Positions 1 through 9,178 of a stretch of DNA of 64,000 nucleotides are shown here, piece after piece. The first letter of the stretch is position 1. Each line of letters begins with the position of its first letter. The notes under the pieces are model-generated. The model was not told the origin of the DNA and did no database searches. It was given only the letters and a program-made list of their open reading frames with translations. Made by a program: the position numbers and the translations under genes. The stretch comes from Flavobacteriales bacterium (GTDB lineage: Bacteria > Bacteroidota > Bacteroidia > CAIKAF01): positions 36,352 through 100,351 of the forward strand of contig JANWWQ010000003.1 of NCBI GenBank assembly GCA_025055635.1, given 5' to 3'.

Positions 1-3000
1 GCTGAAGGGCTGGATTTGAAGGGTCAATTTCCCGGGTGATTCCCTGAGGCAGTTTGTAATTAAAAGGCTTTTTTCGGTTGTTTTCTTCAATATTTACGGT
101 GGTAAGAAAGAAATCTGGGTCGCTGCTCTGAGTGGAGAATACCGTGGGGTCGTAGATTGGTTCAGGGAAAGGTCGCCAGTCAGCTCGGACAATTTCCAGG
201 CGTCCCATGCGCAGGTAGATATCGTCAGGGAATCCTGTGAGAACGAAGCGCAGAAAGCGAATGCTACGCCAGTCGCTGATGTCGCCATACACTTCACGTT
301 CTGGGGAGCGGATGGGTATGCGAAACTGATACCATGCTACCTTCTTGCTTTTTCCATTGGGCATGGTGAGCGTGATCTCGGCCTTATCAGTGATAAAGTT
401 CTTACCCACTACCAGGTCCTCGGGCCTAATACTTACCCGGTATTGGAAGTAGTTCTCACTTTGGTTGAGGGTGTTGTCGCCGTTTACGTCCTCTGTGTTG
501 GGATTTTGCGTTTGGGCCTCATTGATATTTCCGGCCGGAGAGTTGTTTTCGGGGAGTTGATAATACCAGTAGCGTTGATGGATATAATTGCCGGGTTCCA
601 GCACAGCATTGTTATAGGCTGAGCCGTTGTAATGTTTATAGTTATCAGCGGATGGATCGGCTTCTATGGCAGCAATAGCTTCTGGGGTGAGTCCTTGAGC
701 AGCAAGCTTGTCTAAAAAACTGCTTTTAAAAAAGATTCTTTCTTCGGAATCAGGTAATCCATCATAGCCCACATCCTGGTAAACACGCTCGTTGGGGTCG
801 TTGCTGAAGTATTGGTTGATGAGCTGTTGGGCCGGCACCTTGCCCAGTTTAGTAGTGCTGGTCGTGAGGTTGTTGGTAGGGGTAGGCAGACCGTTTTCAA
901 AAAACATTTTTCCGTCGGGCAAGATGTCTTCGCTCATATTGCCGATTTGGATGAGCAGGTCGCCACCTGCACCAGGCAGGGTGTTGAGGTTTATAGCATT
1001 AGGGTCACCTGTTTCCCATCTGCGCAGCTGATTGAGGTCTTCGGCCACGAAGGGATCCATCATCCAGAATTCAATGTAGGCCACATTGCTGCCATCCCAA
1101 TCGGTATTCTCCACCCGACGCATCATACTGCCAAAACTTTTCCGGGGTTCAGCGATGCGGCCGTCAGGGGCCAGAGATTTGTAGTCAAAGTTGTAGGGGC
1201 CCCGAATGGCTGGTTGGAAAGCGATATCCAGGATCAACAGGTTGGGCTGAGTACCTGGGGGGACATTGAGGTTTGGGAATAAGGCCTGCTGGGGCACTTC
1301 GCACACATAAAGATTGGAGCGCGAATCCGGATTGTTGTAAATGGCTTCGGGCGTGAGTTGGTTTTGGCGGAAAAAAATGGGATCCATGTTGTACCAGGTC
1401 AAGCGGGCCCTGTTGTAATTAGCTTCTAGCGAGTTTAGTTTGGCCGCGTGGGGAAAGCGGTCGGGTTGGCGTTGCGGTACGGTGCCCAGCCGCCAAAAGG
1501 AGAAGTTGCGGATATCGTTGTTGGTCTCGGCTCCTTCAAAATCATCAATTTGGGAAATACCTGGCTTGGAAATGACCTTGTTGTAGCCGGGGATAAGTTG
1601 GGCAAATTCACCTGTCACCGAGATTTTAGAAGGAGCTTTGGTGCTAATTAGAGGCAGCTTATCTACAAGGCGTGTGAGCCATGGCGCATCGCGGGTGAAG
1701 GAGCCATTGAAGCCAATCATGGTGTTTGAAATAGGTTCATCACCGATATTGATTTTCTGGGTGAGAGGCCGTTCTGTGAGATTAACGAGCGTGGCCCCTA
1801 GTACAAAGTCTTTGTTTACTTTATAACTGGCGTGCACCCCTGCCATGCGTTTAGAAATTTGGTTGAAGGCCTGATTGCTCTCCAACGACACTTTGATGGG
1901 AGTATTAGAGGCTAGGATAGCCTGGTTTAGGATGCGGATGCGGCCTAGGTTGTAGTCTACCGTGTAATCTACTCCTTCAGTGAGCACTTTGCCGCCGGCT
2001 GTTACCGTCACGGACCCTTTAGCGATATTGAAGGCGTTGAGACTTATTTCGTTGGAGACACTACTCTTGTATTGACCAGCGAGATAAAACCGGTTACGCT
2101 CCGTGTTAAGCTTGGCTAGGGGCTGAATGGTGGTGTAAAGGGAATCAAAAGCATAGCGGTTCCCCAAGACCGTGTTCCCCAGTTTCTGCCGCAAATATTG
2201 TCCGAAAGGTTCGCGCACGGGGAAAATAATCCGTCCCCCTTGGGATTGTACGGTAAGGTTCTCAATATAGTCAAAAAAGCCATCAGGCTGCTGGTCATTA
2301 TTGGGATTAAGCCTATCCAGATTAAATACAGTGAGGAGCGGGGTTTCTTTGACTCCGGGTGGCGCAGCAGGGTCTGGAATATAGTTGATCATGACACCGC
2401 GCTCCACATCCCGGTACAAGATATTGAGCACGAAATCGTTGTTGGAAATCTGATACCCCCCCACTGCATAAATATTTTTCATCATCCAGTCCCAGTTAGG
2501 TTGTTTTACATTGAGCACCGTACTTTTCAGAAGCTTAACCATCAGCGTGTTGGGGATAGGCAGATCGGTGGAAAATTCGCCCACCTGGTACATTTTACCA
2601 TCGGCCCCGATGAATTGGTAAGCCACGCCCAGCACTTCATCGGCATTGAGAGGTTGGTTTAGGGAGATGTATCCAAGCAGGTCGTTCACCTTGTACTCGG
2701 TAGGGTTCAGTAGGCGGGCGTTATTTACAAATTCAATTTCCTGACCGTTAATGAGTTGCTGGAAAAGAGGGCTATTTACGCTGGTACGATCCTGTTGATT
2801 CCACGCCGCGGGATTAAATTGATTATTCTTGTTGTCTGGGAAATCCATGGGGCCCAGAGTTCCGGCGATGGGCCAGGTTTTCTCGCCTAATCCCAGCACG
2901 GCTGTAATATTTCGAACATTTTCTACCACGTTCTGCCTGTTGGTCACCCACACCTCCACCCGTGTAATGCGGACGTTACTATTGATGAGAGGCAGATTGG

Positions 3001-3931
3001 CTAAGGCTTCGTCATAGCGTTGTTTGAAGTATTCCCCCAGGAAATAATGTCGGTTGGCCTCGTAGTCGGCGGCTGAGACTTCAAATTTTTGAACCTGAGC
3101 TCCGCCGGCTACGTTAATTTCCTGGCGTTGACCCTGTTGCTGCGTGACCACACCCGTCACCGTGAGTTTTCCGAATTGGAGTCCAGTTTTCAAACCAAAG
3201 AGGGTGCTCATCCCCGTGATGAGGGTGCCTGAGAGTGGCAAGGTGACGTTACCCAATTCTATCACTTTAAGAATGTCATCTTCCTGACCTTCATATTTGA
3301 GGTTAGCCCGGTTGTTTTGACCAAACATTTCCTGGGTATTGAAGTTGGTATTGAGTTTGATTTTTTCTCCGATAGAGCCGGTGACGTTGAGCTGGATGTT
3401 TTGTCTGAAATCAAAGTTTCCTACACTCCGCTGACGTTCAGGAAGATTGGGATTATCGTTGCGGTTGTGCACCCAGCCCAGCATGAGTTCCACATTGCCC
3501 TGGGGCCGTATGTCTACTTTGTTGCTACCAAAAATGCCGGCAAAGGTCTCATTACCCAGGTTGATTTTGGGAATTAATGAGTTGGTTTCTTTGCCGCTTC
3601 GACGGGCGGCCTCCTTTTCTCGCCAGTATTTTTCTCTCTCTTTGCGTTCCAGGTACTCTTGATATTCCTCAAAAGTGAGAACTTCCCGCCCTATTTCCAC
3701 ATCGCCGGCTTTGTAAATAAGGATGTATTGGTTATGCGCCTCATCGTACACTACCTCTTCAGTGATATTGTCAGGTTTTGTCAGATAAATGTTGGCTTGA
3801 TTCTGGTTTTCCTCAGTGATGGGGTAAGGAAGTTGCAATGAATCCGTTTGGGCTTTTAGAAACCCAGAGGCGACCACCCAGGCCAGGCCTGTCAGAAGCT
3901 GGGTGAGATGCTTCTTTTTTGGGGCTCTCAC
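1..3931 (-). CDS. sprA: SprA/Sov, T9SS outer-membrane translocon (5' part; 3' end beyond window)
   Basis: This is the N-terminal half of the giant beta-barrel through which type IX secretion clients leave the cell. The ORF track misses it because the frame runs off the left edge. About 1310 residues are visible without a stop; the family usually exceeds 2000. The N-terminus reads as a signal peptide (basic MRAPKKKH, then a hydrophobic stretch ending in KAQ). SprA-like stretches follow, such as EIGREVLTFEEY, PKINLGNETFAGIFGSN and KIKLNTNFNTQEMFGQNNR, and later KPGISQIDDFEGAETNNDIR. I chose the GTG start because it overlaps the ruvA stop as GTGA and directly precedes the signal peptide, which suggests translational coupling to ruvA. 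Identification is from recalled family sequence; the frame and overlap are read directly. Confidence 0.93.
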   Translation of the reverse strand, partial: MRAPKKKHLTQLLTGLAWVVASGFLKAQTDSLQLPYPITEENQNQANIYLTKPDNITEEVVYDEAHNQYILIYKAGDVEIGREVLTFEEYQEYLERKEREKYWREKEAARRSGKETNSLIPKINLGNETFAGIFGSNKVDIRPQGNVELMLGWVHNRNDNPNLPERQRSVGNFDFRQNIQLNVTGSIGEKIKLNTNFNTQEMFGQNNRANLKYEGQEDDILKVIELGNVTLPLSGTLITGMSTLFGLKTGLQFGKLTVTGVVTQQQGQRQEINVAGGAQVQKFEVSAADYEANRHYFLGEYFKQRYDEALANLPLINSNVRITRVEVWVTNRQNVVENVRNITAVLGLGEKTWPIAGTLGPMDFPDNKNNQFNPAAWNQQDRTSVNSPLFQQLINGQEIEFVNNARLLNPTEYKVNDLLGYISLNQPLNADEVLGVAYQFIGADGKMYQVGEFSTDLPIPNTLMVKLLKSTVLNVKQPNWDWMMKNIYAVGGYQISNNDFVLNILYRDVERGVMINYIPDPAAPPGVKETPLLTVFNLDRLNPNNDQQPDGFFDYIENLTVQSQGGRIIFPVREPFGQYLRQKLGNTVLGNRYAFDSLYTTIQPLAKLNTERNRFYLAGQYKSSVSNEISLNAFNIAKGSVTVTAGGKVLTEGVDYTVDYNLGRIRILNQAILASNTPIKVSLESNQAFNQISKRMAGVHASYKVNKDFVLGATLVNLTERPLTQKINIGDEPISNTMIGFNGSFTRDAPWLTRLVDKLPLISTKAPSKISVTGEFAQLIPGYNKVISKPGISQIDDFEGAETNNDIRNFSFWRLGTVPQRQPDRFPHAAKLNSLEANYNRARLTWYNMDPIFFRQNQLTPEAIYNNPDSRSNLYVCEVPQQALFPNLNVPPGTQPNLLILDIAFQPAIRGPYNFDYKSLAPDGRIAEPRKSFGSMMRRVENTDWDGSNVAYIEFWMMDPFVAEDLNQLRRWETGDPNAINLNTLPGAGGDLLIQIGNMSEDILPDGKMFFENGLPTPTNNLTTSTTKLGKVPAQQLINQYFSNDPNERVYQDVGYDGLPDSEERIFFKSSFLDKLAAQGLTPEAIAAIEADPSADNYKHYNGSAYNNAVLEPGNYIHQRYWYYQLPENNSPAGNINEAQTQNPNTEDVNGDNTLNQSENYFQYRVSIRPEDLVVGKNFITDKAEITLTMPNGKSKKVAWYQFRIPIRSPEREVYGDISDWRSIRFLRFVLTGFPDDIYLRMGRLEIVRADWRPFPEPIYDPTVFSTQSSDPDFFLTTVNIEENNRKKPFNYKLPQGITREIDPSNPALQ

Positions 3932-4503
3932 AGGTTTTTTAGGGTTTCTTTAATAAGCATTTCCAAAGACAACTTAGAGGCATCCGGTACGCGGGCCATA
4001 GCTTTCTCGGCTGCGGACCTGGAAAAGCCTAGTGTAGCCAAGGCGGCCAGCGCCTCTTCCTGAAGTCCTCTGTCAGCTGGAACTCCTAGTTCAGGAAGGC
4101 TGAGGGATGAGACCTTATCCTTTAAATCAACGATGATACGCTGAGCTGATTTTTCACCAACACCTTTTACACTTTTGAGCTTCCTGACATCACCGGAGGC
4201 TATGGCTTGCGTGAGCTCCCGATGGCTCATGGCCGAGAGAATCATGCGCGCTGTAGCGGCCCCAATACCAGCCACGGTTAACAAGAGACGGAACATGTCG
4301 CGCTCTTCCCGTGTGAAAAAACCGAACAGCGATTCATTGTCTTCCCGAACCAGGTGTTCTGTGTATAGTAGAACTTCTTTCAGGCCTTTAATGGCTTCGT
4401 AAGTGGTGAGTGTTATGGATACGTAATAACCTACTCCCCCGCAATCAACCACCACGTATGCAGGGTTACATTCAGAAAGTGTTCCCCGCAAATGGGTTAT
4501 CAT
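3928..4503 (-). CDS. ruvA: Holliday junction branch-migration protein RuvA
   Basis: RuvA binds Holliday junctions and loads the RuvB motor in recombinational repair. The 191 residues have the family's usual length and order: an N-terminal OB fold starting MITHLRGTL, two helix-hairpin-helix motifs (VAGIGAATARMIL near residue 80 and VKGVGEKSAQRI near 115), and a short C-terminal RuvB-contacting domain (ALATLGFSRSAAEKA). The track starts two codons earlier at a GTG; I prefer the ATG, which has an AGAGGTG Shine-Dalgarno-like stretch just upstream and gives the canonical MI start. Its stop overlaps the sprA start by four bases. RuvB is not in the window. Confidence 0.95.
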   Translation of the reverse strand: MITHLRGTLSECNPAYVVVDCGGVGYYVSITLTTYEAIKGLKEVLLYTEHLVREDNESLFGFFTREERDMFRLLLTVAGIGAATARMILSAMSHRELTQAIASGDVRKLKSVKGVGEKSAQRIIVDLKDKVSSLSLPELGVPADRGLQEEALAALATLGFSRSAAEKAMARVPDASKLSLEMLIKETLKNL

Positions 4504-4638
4504 AGGCACCTCTTATTAATTGTTAAATGGCGCAAAATTGCAAATTCAGGCTAATCTCAGCCTGCAAAAAACAAGGATTGCAAACGGATTAGACCTGAAA
4601 TTATTATAGAGGTGCTTCTATATGGAGGCCCTATAGGG

Positions 4639-5535
4639 TTAGATGGGTGCACGAAAGTAACCAAATTTTTTCAAATAACGGTCCTGACTTCGCCACCCTT
4701 CAGCCACTTTTACTGTGAGGGAGAGAAATACCTGCGTTCCAACTAGAGCTTCTATCTCCTGACGAGCCTGAATCCCCAGTTTTTTTAGTGCTTGTCCCTG
4801 ATGGCCAATCAGAATAGCTTTCTGGCTTTCACGTTCCACGTAAATAGTAGCAGAAATCCTGTGAATCTCGGGTTTCTCCTCGTAAGAATCCACTTCCACA
4901 TGGCAAGCATATGGCACTTCGTCCATGTAGTTAAGAAAAATTTTCTCCCTAATAATCTCTGACACGAAAAAGCGCAGGGAGAGTGTGCTCAGGTCGCTGT
5001 CGGTATCATAATAGGGAGGATGCTCCGGCAGGTGTTGTATCATCCAACTTTTTACCTCCTCCAATCCCAGGCCTGTCAGGACAGATGTTTTTACTAAAGG
5101 CAACTTTTGCCAATAACTCACTATCTGTTGCTCCACTGCGGGTTTTGCAATATCCCATTTATTGAGCACCACCAGGCTGTTATTCGGGGTGAAGTGAGAG
5201 CGAAATTGTTCCAAGGCTTTATGATGCTGAAGTGTCTGGGATGCGTCATACACAAGCAGAAATAAATCAGAATCTTCTAATGTTTCGTAGATGTAATTCA
5301 TCAATCTTTCCTGTAGACGGTAAGCCACCCTGTCCAGGACACCTGGGGTATCGCTAAGAATGATTTGGTAACCAGGTCCATGGATAAGCCCCGGGATACG
5401 ATGGCGGGTGGTTTGGGGCTTGTTGGTTACGGCGGCTAGTTTTTCCCCTATTAAAGCATTCCACAATGAAGATTTCCCGGCATTGGGGAGTCCTATTAAA
5501 GTTACATATCCGGCTTTAAAAGCTGAGGAGCTCAC
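4639..5535 (-). CDS. era: GTPase Era
   Basis: Era is an essential GTPase that binds 16S rRNA and supports 30S subunit assembly. G1 GLPNAGKSS, G3 DTPG and G4 NKWD lie in order in the first half, and the C-terminal KH domain shows IGHQGQALKKLG. The track's 331-residue version would run into the divergent permease gene. Starting at the GTG before SSSAFKAGYV gives 298 residues, the usual Era length, and puts a -7-like box (TATCTTTA) five bases upstream. An ATG at 5568 is the alternative. A perfect 10-base palindrome, CCCTATAGGG (4629-4638), abuts the stop codon; no clear terminator follows before ruvA. Confidence 0.93.
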   Translation of the reverse strand: MSSSAFKAGYVTLIGLPNAGKSSLWNALIGEKLAAVTNKPQTTRHRIPGLIHGPGYQIILSDTPGVLDRVAYRLQERLMNYIYETLEDSDLFLLVYDASQTLQHHKALEQFRSHFTPNNSLVVLNKWDIAKPAVEQQIVSYWQKLPLVKTSVLTGLGLEEVKSWMIQHLPEHPPYYDTDSDLSTLSLRFFVSEIIREKIFLNYMDEVPYACHVEVDSYEEKPEIHRISATIYVERESQKAILIGHQGQALKKLGIQARQEIEALVGTQVFLSLTVKVAEGWRSQDRYLKKFGYFRAPI

Positions 5536-5571
5536 GGGAGTAAAGATATATAAGGCTTTACTTTGCATATC

Positions 5572-6783
5572 ATGCTGACCTTGTGGCTGGCTGGGCGCTT
5601 TTTTTTCCATCCCCGGCGCATGGAGACAGCCCATTGGATCGCCTTCGCTTCAGCCCTGGCTTATTTTACTGTGGCCCTGGCTATGGTTGTCACATTGTCA
5701 GGGTTCAATGGGTTGCGGGCCTTGGTGGTTCAGGGTTTTTACGGTACGGATCCCGACCTGCGACTGCAGCTGCCATCTGAAGCTCTTTTTAGGCCGGACA
5801 GTGCCCTACTTCAGAGGTTGCTTACCCGACCTGAAGTAGCCGCGGTGCATGCTGTTTTGGAAGGCCCTGCTATTGCTGTACATGGCAACGAATTTGCCGT
5901 GGTAAAATTGCGCGGCTTGGATCCAGCTTATTTTCATTCCGGAGTCCCCATAACTCTGGCTTATGGTGCACTGCCCGGAGGGGATGAGGAGGTTGCACTG
6001 GGGGTACGCTTGGGGGAGCGGCTGGGATTGAGCCCCGATCAAACCAATCGTTTATCCTTGTACTATCCGGGGCGACTGGGCCGCACGGTTTTTGGCGGGG
6101 ACGCCTTTGTGCAGCGAAGTGTGGCTGTCAGTGGGGCTTTCATCTTGCATCAAGAAGCCAACCAGAATCTGGTGATGGGAACTCTGAACTTGGCCCGCGA
6201 ACTTTTTCCTGAAAAGGCTAGCCAAATCTCCTACCTAGGGATTTATCTGAAGCGGGAAGTATCCCCTGCAGTGGCACGAAAAAAAATCATGGCTGATGTG
6301 GGAACCGATTTTGAGGTGCTACTTCGTGAAGAACAGCATAAGGATGTTTATAAGGTGCTGCGTCTGGAAAAGTTAGCCGTTTTTGTAGTGTTGGGCTTTA
6401 TCGCGGTGATCTCCTCTTTCATACTGTTTGGCGCCGGTTCTCTGTTGTTAATTGAGAAAGGACGTTCCCTGGCGGTATTGTCTGCGTTAGGGATGGCTCC
6501 GGTTCAGCTAAGAAGAATTTGTATAGTGTGGATGGGTTTAGTGGCCCTGGCTGGCGCCTTGCCGGGATTAGTAACGGGTGTGGTTTTGTGCCTGGCCCAG
6601 CAACGTTGGGCTTTCGTCAGTTTGAGTTCCTCTGACTCGGCTCCTCCGTTTCCGGTGGAAGTGCAGGTAAAAGACGTTGCCGTTGTGGCCTTGTTTTTGG
6701 TCGGCTGGGCCCTGGCGCTTTCATTTGTCCGCGTAGCGGGTTTAAAAGTCGGTTGGAAGCAGTATCAGACATTTAAGACTTGA
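5572..6783 (+). CDS. LolC/LolE-like FtsX-family ABC transporter permease
   Basis: This is a membrane permease of the MacB/FtsX fold, most like the LolC/E proteins that release lipoproteins from the inner membrane. It has one N-terminal transmembrane helix (ALAYFTVALAMVVTLSGFNG, around residues 27-46), a large periplasmic domain with YGTDPDLRLQLP, and three C-terminal helices in the FtsX region from about residue 265. Length is 403. The track starts at a TTG three codons upstream; the ATG fits better. It is divergent from era and ends four bases before the convergent rhomboid gene. No ATPase partner is adjacent, so the lipoprotein-export role is inferred from family only. Confidence 0.82.
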   Translation: MLTLWLAGRFFFHPRRMETAHWIAFASALAYFTVALAMVVTLSGFNGLRALVVQGFYGTDPDLRLQLPSEALFRPDSALLQRLLTRPEVAAVHAVLEGPAIAVHGNEFAVVKLRGLDPAYFHSGVPITLAYGALPGGDEEVALGVRLGERLGLSPDQTNRLSLYYPGRLGRTVFGGDAFVQRSVAVSGAFILHQEANQNLVMGTLNLARELFPEKASQISYLGIYLKREVSPAVARKKIMADVGTDFEVLLREEQHKDVYKVLRLEKLAVFVVLGFIAVISSFILFGAGSLLLIEKGRSLAVLSALGMAPVQLRRICIVWMGLVALAGALPGLVTGVVLCLAQQRWAFVSLSSSDSAPPFPVEVQVKDVAVVALFLVGWALALSFVRVAGLKVGWKQYQTFKT

Positions 6784-6787
6784 GGCG

Positions 6788-7681
6788 TTATTGGAGGGAG
6801 CGGGAATAGTCATCTAAGAATTTTTTTTCGGCGTTGGTGAGGCTGTGCAGACCTTCCCTGTTGATTTTGTCCAGAATGCGATCCAACTGTTCTTCTCTAC
6901 TTATGCGTAGGGTGTTTTGTTCTTCGTCGTTCAATGGTCGCTTGCCTGCCATGATACGGTCAAAGTCTGTGACGCCGGAATGTTTCAAAAGATCACTGAG
7001 GGACATCAATCTGCGACGCTCGCGACGGGGAAAAGAGCGTATAAACAGCCATCCCACCGCAGCTCCCCCCAGGTGGGAGAGGTGGCCACCGGGGTTGTGG
7101 AGGAACAACAGGGAGATTAAATCCACGGCCACGAGTCCAAGGCCCAAATACTTCATCTTTACAGGAAATAATAAATAAAGGTGTATGATGTGATCGGGCA
7201 TGAAAAGCACGGAAGCCAGGACGATGGCCATGACACAAGGAGTGGCCCCCAGGAGCATTTCGTGGCGAAACAGGGTTTCAGCTCCTGGAATGTGGGCCAC
7301 AGTCAGCGTTAATACGGCGCCGCACAGCCCCCCCAGCAAATACAGAGGCACCAATATGAGGCGCCCTGCTGTCTGAGAAAGCCAAAACCCGAAAATACCC
7401 AATCCAATAAGATTGAAAATTAGATGAAAAAAGTCTGAGTGTACAAACATGTAGGTGAGCATCGTCCAGGGCTTTGTAAAAACCTGAAGGGGAGCTAAAG
7501 GAAGTCCTAAAAACTGAAGCCACTGGCTGCCAGTTAAGGGATGGAGGCGGTCCGCTACCTGGAGCAAAACAAAAATCGCTATGTTGACGATTGCCAAAAA
7601 AGCCACAGGCGAAACTTGCGCCGCGGGTTTTCGGGGCCTTAAAAGGGCTTTTCCGAGCGCACTACTTGGGGAACCTCTCAT
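6788..7681 (-). CDS. Rhomboid-family membrane protein, catalytic Ser replaced by Thr
   Basis: This is a six-helix rhomboid fold with a C-terminal cytosolic tail (EEQLDRILDKINREGLHSLT) often seen in Bacteroidota rhomboids. The family cleaves transmembrane substrates with a Ser-His dyad. The histidine is present (GGHLSHLGG, H203) and so is the N-terminal motif TYMFVHSDFFHLIFN. At the usual GASG/GASA serine position, however, the sequence is LLGATPCVMA, with Thr147 (codon ACT, plus-strand 7241-7243). It is therefore probably an inactive pseudoprotease, or a threonine variant. I start at the ATG, seven codons inside the track's TTG, which belongs to a TAAATTTG promoter box. It is monocistronic and convergent with the permease gene. 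Confidence 0.88.
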   Translation of the reverse strand: MRGSPSSALGKALLRPRKPAAQVSPVAFLAIVNIAIFVLLQVADRLHPLTGSQWLQFLGLPLAPLQVFTKPWTMLTYMFVHSDFFHLIFNLIGLGIFGFWLSQTAGRLILVPLYLLGGLCGAVLTLTVAHIPGAETLFRHEMLLGATPCVMAIVLASVLFMPDHIIHLYLLFPVKMKYLGLGLVAVDLISLLFLHNPGGHLSHLGGAAVGWLFIRSFPRRERRRLMSLSDLLKHSGVTDFDRIMAGKRPLNDEEQNTLRISREEQLDRILDKINREGLHSLTNAEKKFLDDYSRSLQ

Positions 7682-7699
7682 ATTCCTACGAACCTCCCA

Positions 7700-7707
7700 C
7701 AAATTTA
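7700..7707 (-). promoter_or_regulatory. -7 promoter box for the rhomboid gene
   Basis: The minus strand reads TAAATTTG, a perfect match to the Bacteroidota -7 consensus TAnnTTTG. It lies 18 bases before the ATG, giving a leader of roughly 12 bases. No convincing -33 TTG was seen. Confidence 0.5.
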
Positions 7708-8083
7708 ACCTACTATGCTTGGTCTTTTAGCCACATAAATGAGATTTAACATTAATTTTTTATAGATTTATTCAAAAAGGGCTCCACCATGTAGAAGTTA
7801 AAGAGAAGAGGGGGACAGCATTACACATGGTTCCTTGTAAACAAAACGAAAAAACATGAAGGAGCTCAATCTGGAAGCCGTTATTTCGGCCTGTAAGTAA
7901 TTGTATTTTAAAACTGCTCCGTAATTAGAAATTTTTGTTCTAGTTGAGATTTTACTGAATGGATTACAAATTAAATCAGTTGGTGAATGGCATATTTTGA
8001 TGTTCCAGCCTAAACTCTAACTCTTAAATACTTAGAAAATGGAAGCAATAATTTTTATTAAAATACTTAGTTTTGTTGACTTT
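7708..8083. other. AT-rich intergenic stretch, no recognised gene
   Basis: This lies between the rhomboid promoter and the 3' end of the dppB-like gene. The only reading frame that looks faintly gene-like is a 14-codon ORF at 7856-7900 on the plus strand (MKELNLEAVISACK). I do not call it. No hairpin with a T-tract, repeat or RNA gene was seen. Confidence 0.5.
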
Positions 8084-9178
8084 TTAAGAACGCCGTAATT
8101 CAGGATGGATAATTTTATAGAGCCTTTCAGTAATGTAATGAATGAAAAGTAAAGCCAAGGCCATGTAGATTAAAATTCCGCTAACCAGGGGAAAATCACG
8201 TGCTTCCAAGGCCTCTACCATGAGCTTGCCCACGCCGTTCCAACCAAACACATACTCCACGAAGATGGCTCCGCCTAGTAGGCCAGCCAACCAATTGCCA
8301 CTCAGAGAAATAATTGGAAACAGGATATTTCTGAAGATGTGAATGTGGTAAATAACAATAGGGGGAAGGCCTTTGGCCTGAGCGGTGCGCACATAATCAG
8401 AAGACCGGGCTTCCAGGACGGTGGTACGAACCACTGAAAAAACGGAAGCCAGAGGACGCACACCTAGGACAAGCGCGGGCAGCAGCAGATTTTGGGGTGT
8501 CCACAGCCACCCCTTTCCCTCTGGATGTGGGGTGAAAAAGTTGCCCTGCACCTGCAGTCCAGTCCAATCATGAAGCCAGTAACCAAATGTGTAGGCCGCA
8601 AGGAGAGCCATCACAAATGAGGGGGCCGACACTCCAAGTGTGGAGGCCGCTATCAGGAAATGATCAAGGGGTTTTCCCTGGCGCAAAGCTGCCCAGAAGC
8701 CTAATGGCAAGCCCAAGACCAGACCTATAAATAGCGCTGCCAGGGCAAGCAAAATTGTGTGGGGTATAGCCCTTTGAATTACACGGTGTACCGGTAGACC
8801 GTGGGGATAGGAAAAGCCGGCGTAAGGCCATTTAAGTGCTAAGCAGCCGTGTTGCCAGCAGAAGGTTAGCCCGGAGTATTGGGCTGCGTTGTAATAAAAT
8901 GGGCTGCCGGGATTGGTAGTATGAATGCTAAGCGGGAAAAGGTCATTGAGGGAGCGAAAGAGTTGAAGATACCAAGGCAAATGGAGGCCTAATTCCTGGC
9001 GTACCTTTCGGAGTGTAAGTTCATCAGCCCTCTGGCCCAGCAGTTGGCGGGCCGGATCGGCGTTGCGGCTTAGCACCGTAAAGTTCAACGTGTGGGTGAG
9101 GAGTGCCACGCCCACCAGGATGACCAATGCCTGCCCTAAGCGGCCCAACAATCCCTGGTATGGTTTTTCCCTACTCAT
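8084..9178 (-). CDS. DppB/OppB-type peptide/nickel ABC transporter permease (orphan)
   Basis: This is an inner-membrane permease of the binding-protein-dependent type. An N-terminal helix (ALVILVGVALLTHTLNF) is followed by a periplasmic segment and the BPD_transp_1 core with about five helices. The coupling-loop region EARSSDYVRTAQAKGLP and the C-terminal VEYVFGWNGVGKLMVEAL are diagnostic of DppB/OppB. Length is 364. The ATG overlaps the stop of the upstream DoxX gene as ATGA; the track's TTG start is two codons earlier. No DppC, ATPase or solute-binding protein gene lies nearby, so substrate and partners are unknown. Confidence 0.88.
   Translation of the reverse strand: MSREKPYQGLLGRLGQALVILVGVALLTHTLNFTVLSRNADPARQLLGQRADELTLRKVRQELGLHLPWYLQLFRSLNDLFPLSIHTTNPGSPFYYNAAQYSGLTFCWQHGCLALKWPYAGFSYPHGLPVHRVIQRAIPHTILLALAALFIGLVLGLPLGFWAALRQGKPLDHFLIAASTLGVSAPSFVMALLAAYTFGYWLHDWTGLQVQGNFFTPHPEGKGWLWTPQNLLLPALVLGVRPLASVFSVVRTTVLEARSSDYVRTAQAKGLPPIVIYHIHIFRNILFPIISLSGNWLAGLLGGAIFVEYVFGWNGVGKLMVEALEARDFPLVSGILIYMALALLFIHYITERLYKIIHPELRRS

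Noticed and set aside
4555-4572. Hairpin CAGGCT-N6-AGCCTG between era and ruvA
   Set aside because: A 6-bp stem without a T-tract on the transcribed strand; too weak to call a terminator.
7856-7900. 14-codon plus-strand ORF (MKELNLEAVISACK)
   Set aside because: The composition looks protein-like, but it is far too short and has no promoter or homologue I can name. It could be a remnant.
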